The notes under the pieces are model-generated. The model saw only the letters and a list, made by a program, of their open reading frames with translations. It had not been told where the DNA came from and did no database searches. A stretch of DNA of 64,000 nucleotides from Paenibacillus sp. 1011MAR3C5. Its GTDB lineage: Bacteria > Bacillota > Bacilli > Paenibacillales > Paenibacillaceae. The position numbers were made by a program, and so were the translations under genes. Every line of letters begins with the position of its first letter. The stretch's first letter is position 1. Of the stretch, positions 62,852 to 64,000 are shown one piece after another. The DNA lies in contig NZ_QZCF01000001.1 of the NCBI RefSeq assembly GCF_003591485.1, forward strand, positions 992,001 to 1,056,000, in the 5' to 3' direction.

Positions 62852-63883
62852 TTAGAAATCAAAGCTGTCCACATTATCGTTCGTGACTTCAAGCGTGCCA
62901 ATAAATACACTTTGCCCGTCTACCTTCACAGTCCCTACTGTCGGAATCTCCATGCCGTCCTTGATTTCCTTGCCTTGGGCCAGTTGATCCAGGATATAGA
63001 CCGTTACGTAAGCCAGCTTGCCCGGATCCCAAATAATATCTGTTTTGATCGTGCCGTTCTTGATGTAATTTTTTACGACGCTCGGCACGGCAATGCCTGT
63101 AATGGCCACTTGGTTTTTCTCCAAAGTGCCTGCCTTTACAGCCTGCTCCACGACTTCCGCGGCAGCTGGCGGTTCGCCGCCTGCAAATCCGATAATGCCC
63201 CTCAGATCAGGGTAGGTTTGAAGCAGGTTTTGCGCATTGGCATACGCCTTCTGTTGATCGTCATCGCTCGCAACGGTCGTTACGACCTCAATATCCGGAT
63301 AATTGGCTGCAAAATAAGCTTTAGCCGCATTGGATTTGGCAATCTGGTTTTGTGAGCCAAGACCGGCTACCATGAACGCTACCTGTCCTTTGCCGCCGAT
63401 TTCCTCTCCGATCGTTTTGGCCAGAAGCTCCCCGATTTCTTGGTCTGTAGCAGGAGCGACATAATATTGGCGGTCTGTGTCCGGCGCGTCACTGTCCCAG
63501 GTCACAATGTTGACGCCTTGGCCTGCCGCTTTCTTGAACACAGGGCCTACCGCTTTCGCATCATTGGGCGATACACCGATGCCGCTTACTTTCCGGGTCA
63601 GCATATCCTGAATCATATTAATTTGCTTGGAGGAATCCGCTTCTGTCGGTGCATTGAACAGAACCTTTACATTCAAATCCGCTTCCGCTTTCTTCGCGCC
63701 TTTCTCAGCCGCCGCCCAATAAGCAGGACCGATGGACTTGGGATTCATAAAGTAAGTTCTGGATCCCGAAGCTCCCTGATTCGTTTTGCCTCCGTTATCC
63801 GTTTGGTTCCCGCCTGTACTTCCGCATGCTGCCAAATTCAAAGCCAATACACCCGTCAGTAACGTCAATGCCAGCTTTTTCAT
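62852..63883 (-). CDS. RbsB-like ABC transporter binding lipoprotein
   Basis: About 343 residues. Lipobox LNLAACGS, then a Gly/Asn/Gln-rich spacer and a periplasmic-binding-protein fold of the ribose/autoinducer-2 type (RTYFMNPKSIGPAYWAAAEK, SGIGVSPNDAKAVGPVFKKA, NIVTWDSDAPDTDRQYYVAP). ATG at 63883 has GGAGAG 8 nt upstream; a GTG at 63892 precedes it. The permease stop lies 5 bases before the start. The operon's enzymes suggest a cargo other than ribose, perhaps a ureide or an N-acyl compound. Confidence 0.9.
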   Translation of the reverse strand: MKKLALTLLTGVLALNLAACGSTGGNQTDNGGKTNQGASGSRTYFMNPKSIGPAYWAAAEKGAKKAEADLNVKVLFNAPTEADSSKQINMIQDMLTRKVSGIGVSPNDAKAVGPVFKKAAGQGVNIVTWDSDAPDTDRQYYVAPATDQEIGELLAKTIGEEIGGKGQVAFMVAGLGSQNQIAKSNAAKAYFAANYPDIEVVTTVASDDDQQKAYANAQNLLQTYPDLRGIIGFAGGEPPAAAEVVEQAVKAGTLEKNQVAITGIAVPSVVKNYIKNGTIKTDIIWDPGKLAYVTVYILDQLAQGKEIKDGMEIPTVGTVKVDGQSVFIGTLEVTNDNVDSFDF

Positions 63884-63888
63884 AGGTT

Positions 63889-64000
63889 TCACTCTCCATT
63901 GAATTTTTTGTTTCCTACAGCAAGCAGAAGCAATGCCCCTAATATAACTGCCTGATAAAGCACGGATACACCTAATAGATTCAATCCATTACGCAAAAAC
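63889..64000 (-). CDS. RbsC-like ABC transporter permease, C-terminal end
   Basis: The last 37 codons are present; the gene runs on beyond the window. The sequence (FLRNGLNLLGVSVLYQAVIL, GALLLLAVGNKKFNGE) is the typical end of RbsC-type permeases, a last membrane helix with a short basic tail. It precedes the binding-protein gene by 5 bases. The ATPase and the rest of the transporter are expected further to the right. Confidence 0.85.
   Translation of the reverse strand, partial: FLRNGLNLLGVSVLYQAVILGALLLLAVGNKKFNGE

Overview
The window looks like chromosome of a Gram-positive, spore-forming member of the Paenibacillaceae, most likely Paenibacillus or a close relative. The pointers are three large secreted proteins with S-layer homology (SLH) domains, a LiaRS/PspA/PspC envelope-stress cluster, strong AGGAGG-type ribosome sites with frequent TTG and GTG starts, and LplB/LplC-type sugar ABC transporters without their own ATPase. 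I saw no rRNA, tRNA, CRISPR array, prophage or intact insertion sequence.

Layout. 1-2.2 kb: glycine betaine transporter opuA. 2.2-6.4 kb: an SLH serine hydrolase and a membrane-anchored FAD oxidoreductase. 6.6-11 kb: prfC, zwf and a YwmB-like protein, then a non-coding inverted-repeat element (10986-11203). 11.2-14.7 kb: two unknown genes, moeA and mobB. 14.7-18.7 kb: a one-direction envelope-stress operon (LiaF-like membrane protein, PspA, PspC, PspA, histidine kinase, response regulator). 18.9-22.8 kb: NlpC/P60 hydrolase, a lipoprotein, the relic of a GntR/MocR regulator, and a MEDS-domain kinase. 23-30.5 kb: a 1558-residue RCC1/FIVAR/SLH surface protein facing a MalT-like activator. 30.7-36.1 kb: an OmpR-type two-component system, a DJ-1 fusion protein with a DUF2306 membrane protein, a Dabb protein and an SDR.

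36.3-39.7 kb is the most intriguing part. A MoxR ATPase, a VWA protein, a degenerate GIY-YIG protein and a DUF6530-like protein lie behind two promoters that share a 10-nt spacer end and the same downstream operator repeats. The VWA reading frame runs without a start codon back into an A9 run at the end of the ATPase gene, which suggests -1 slippage or a frameshift.

39.9-51.5 kb is a glycan-use locus: a 1747-residue SLH enzyme carrying both a GHL10-type and a GH10 domain, a sugar ABC transporter, a BadF-type sugar kinase and a LacI regulator with three GTTTAAAC palindromes upstream. 51.6-60 kb is a copper/CsoR region: two intact CsoR genes, a CsoR relic, copZ, copA, a glutaredoxin, ferredoxin and its reductase, a second HMA protein, a small sulfite-reductase-like protein lacking one expected cysteine, and an MFS exporter. 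Several promoters carry GGGGTA-type boxes. 60-64 kb holds a catabolic operon: RbsC-like permease (cut by the window edge), RbsB-like binding protein, ureidoglycolate-lyase-like protein, M20 peptidase and a GATase1-like protein.

All functional names come from reading motifs and from remembered families; no searches were run.
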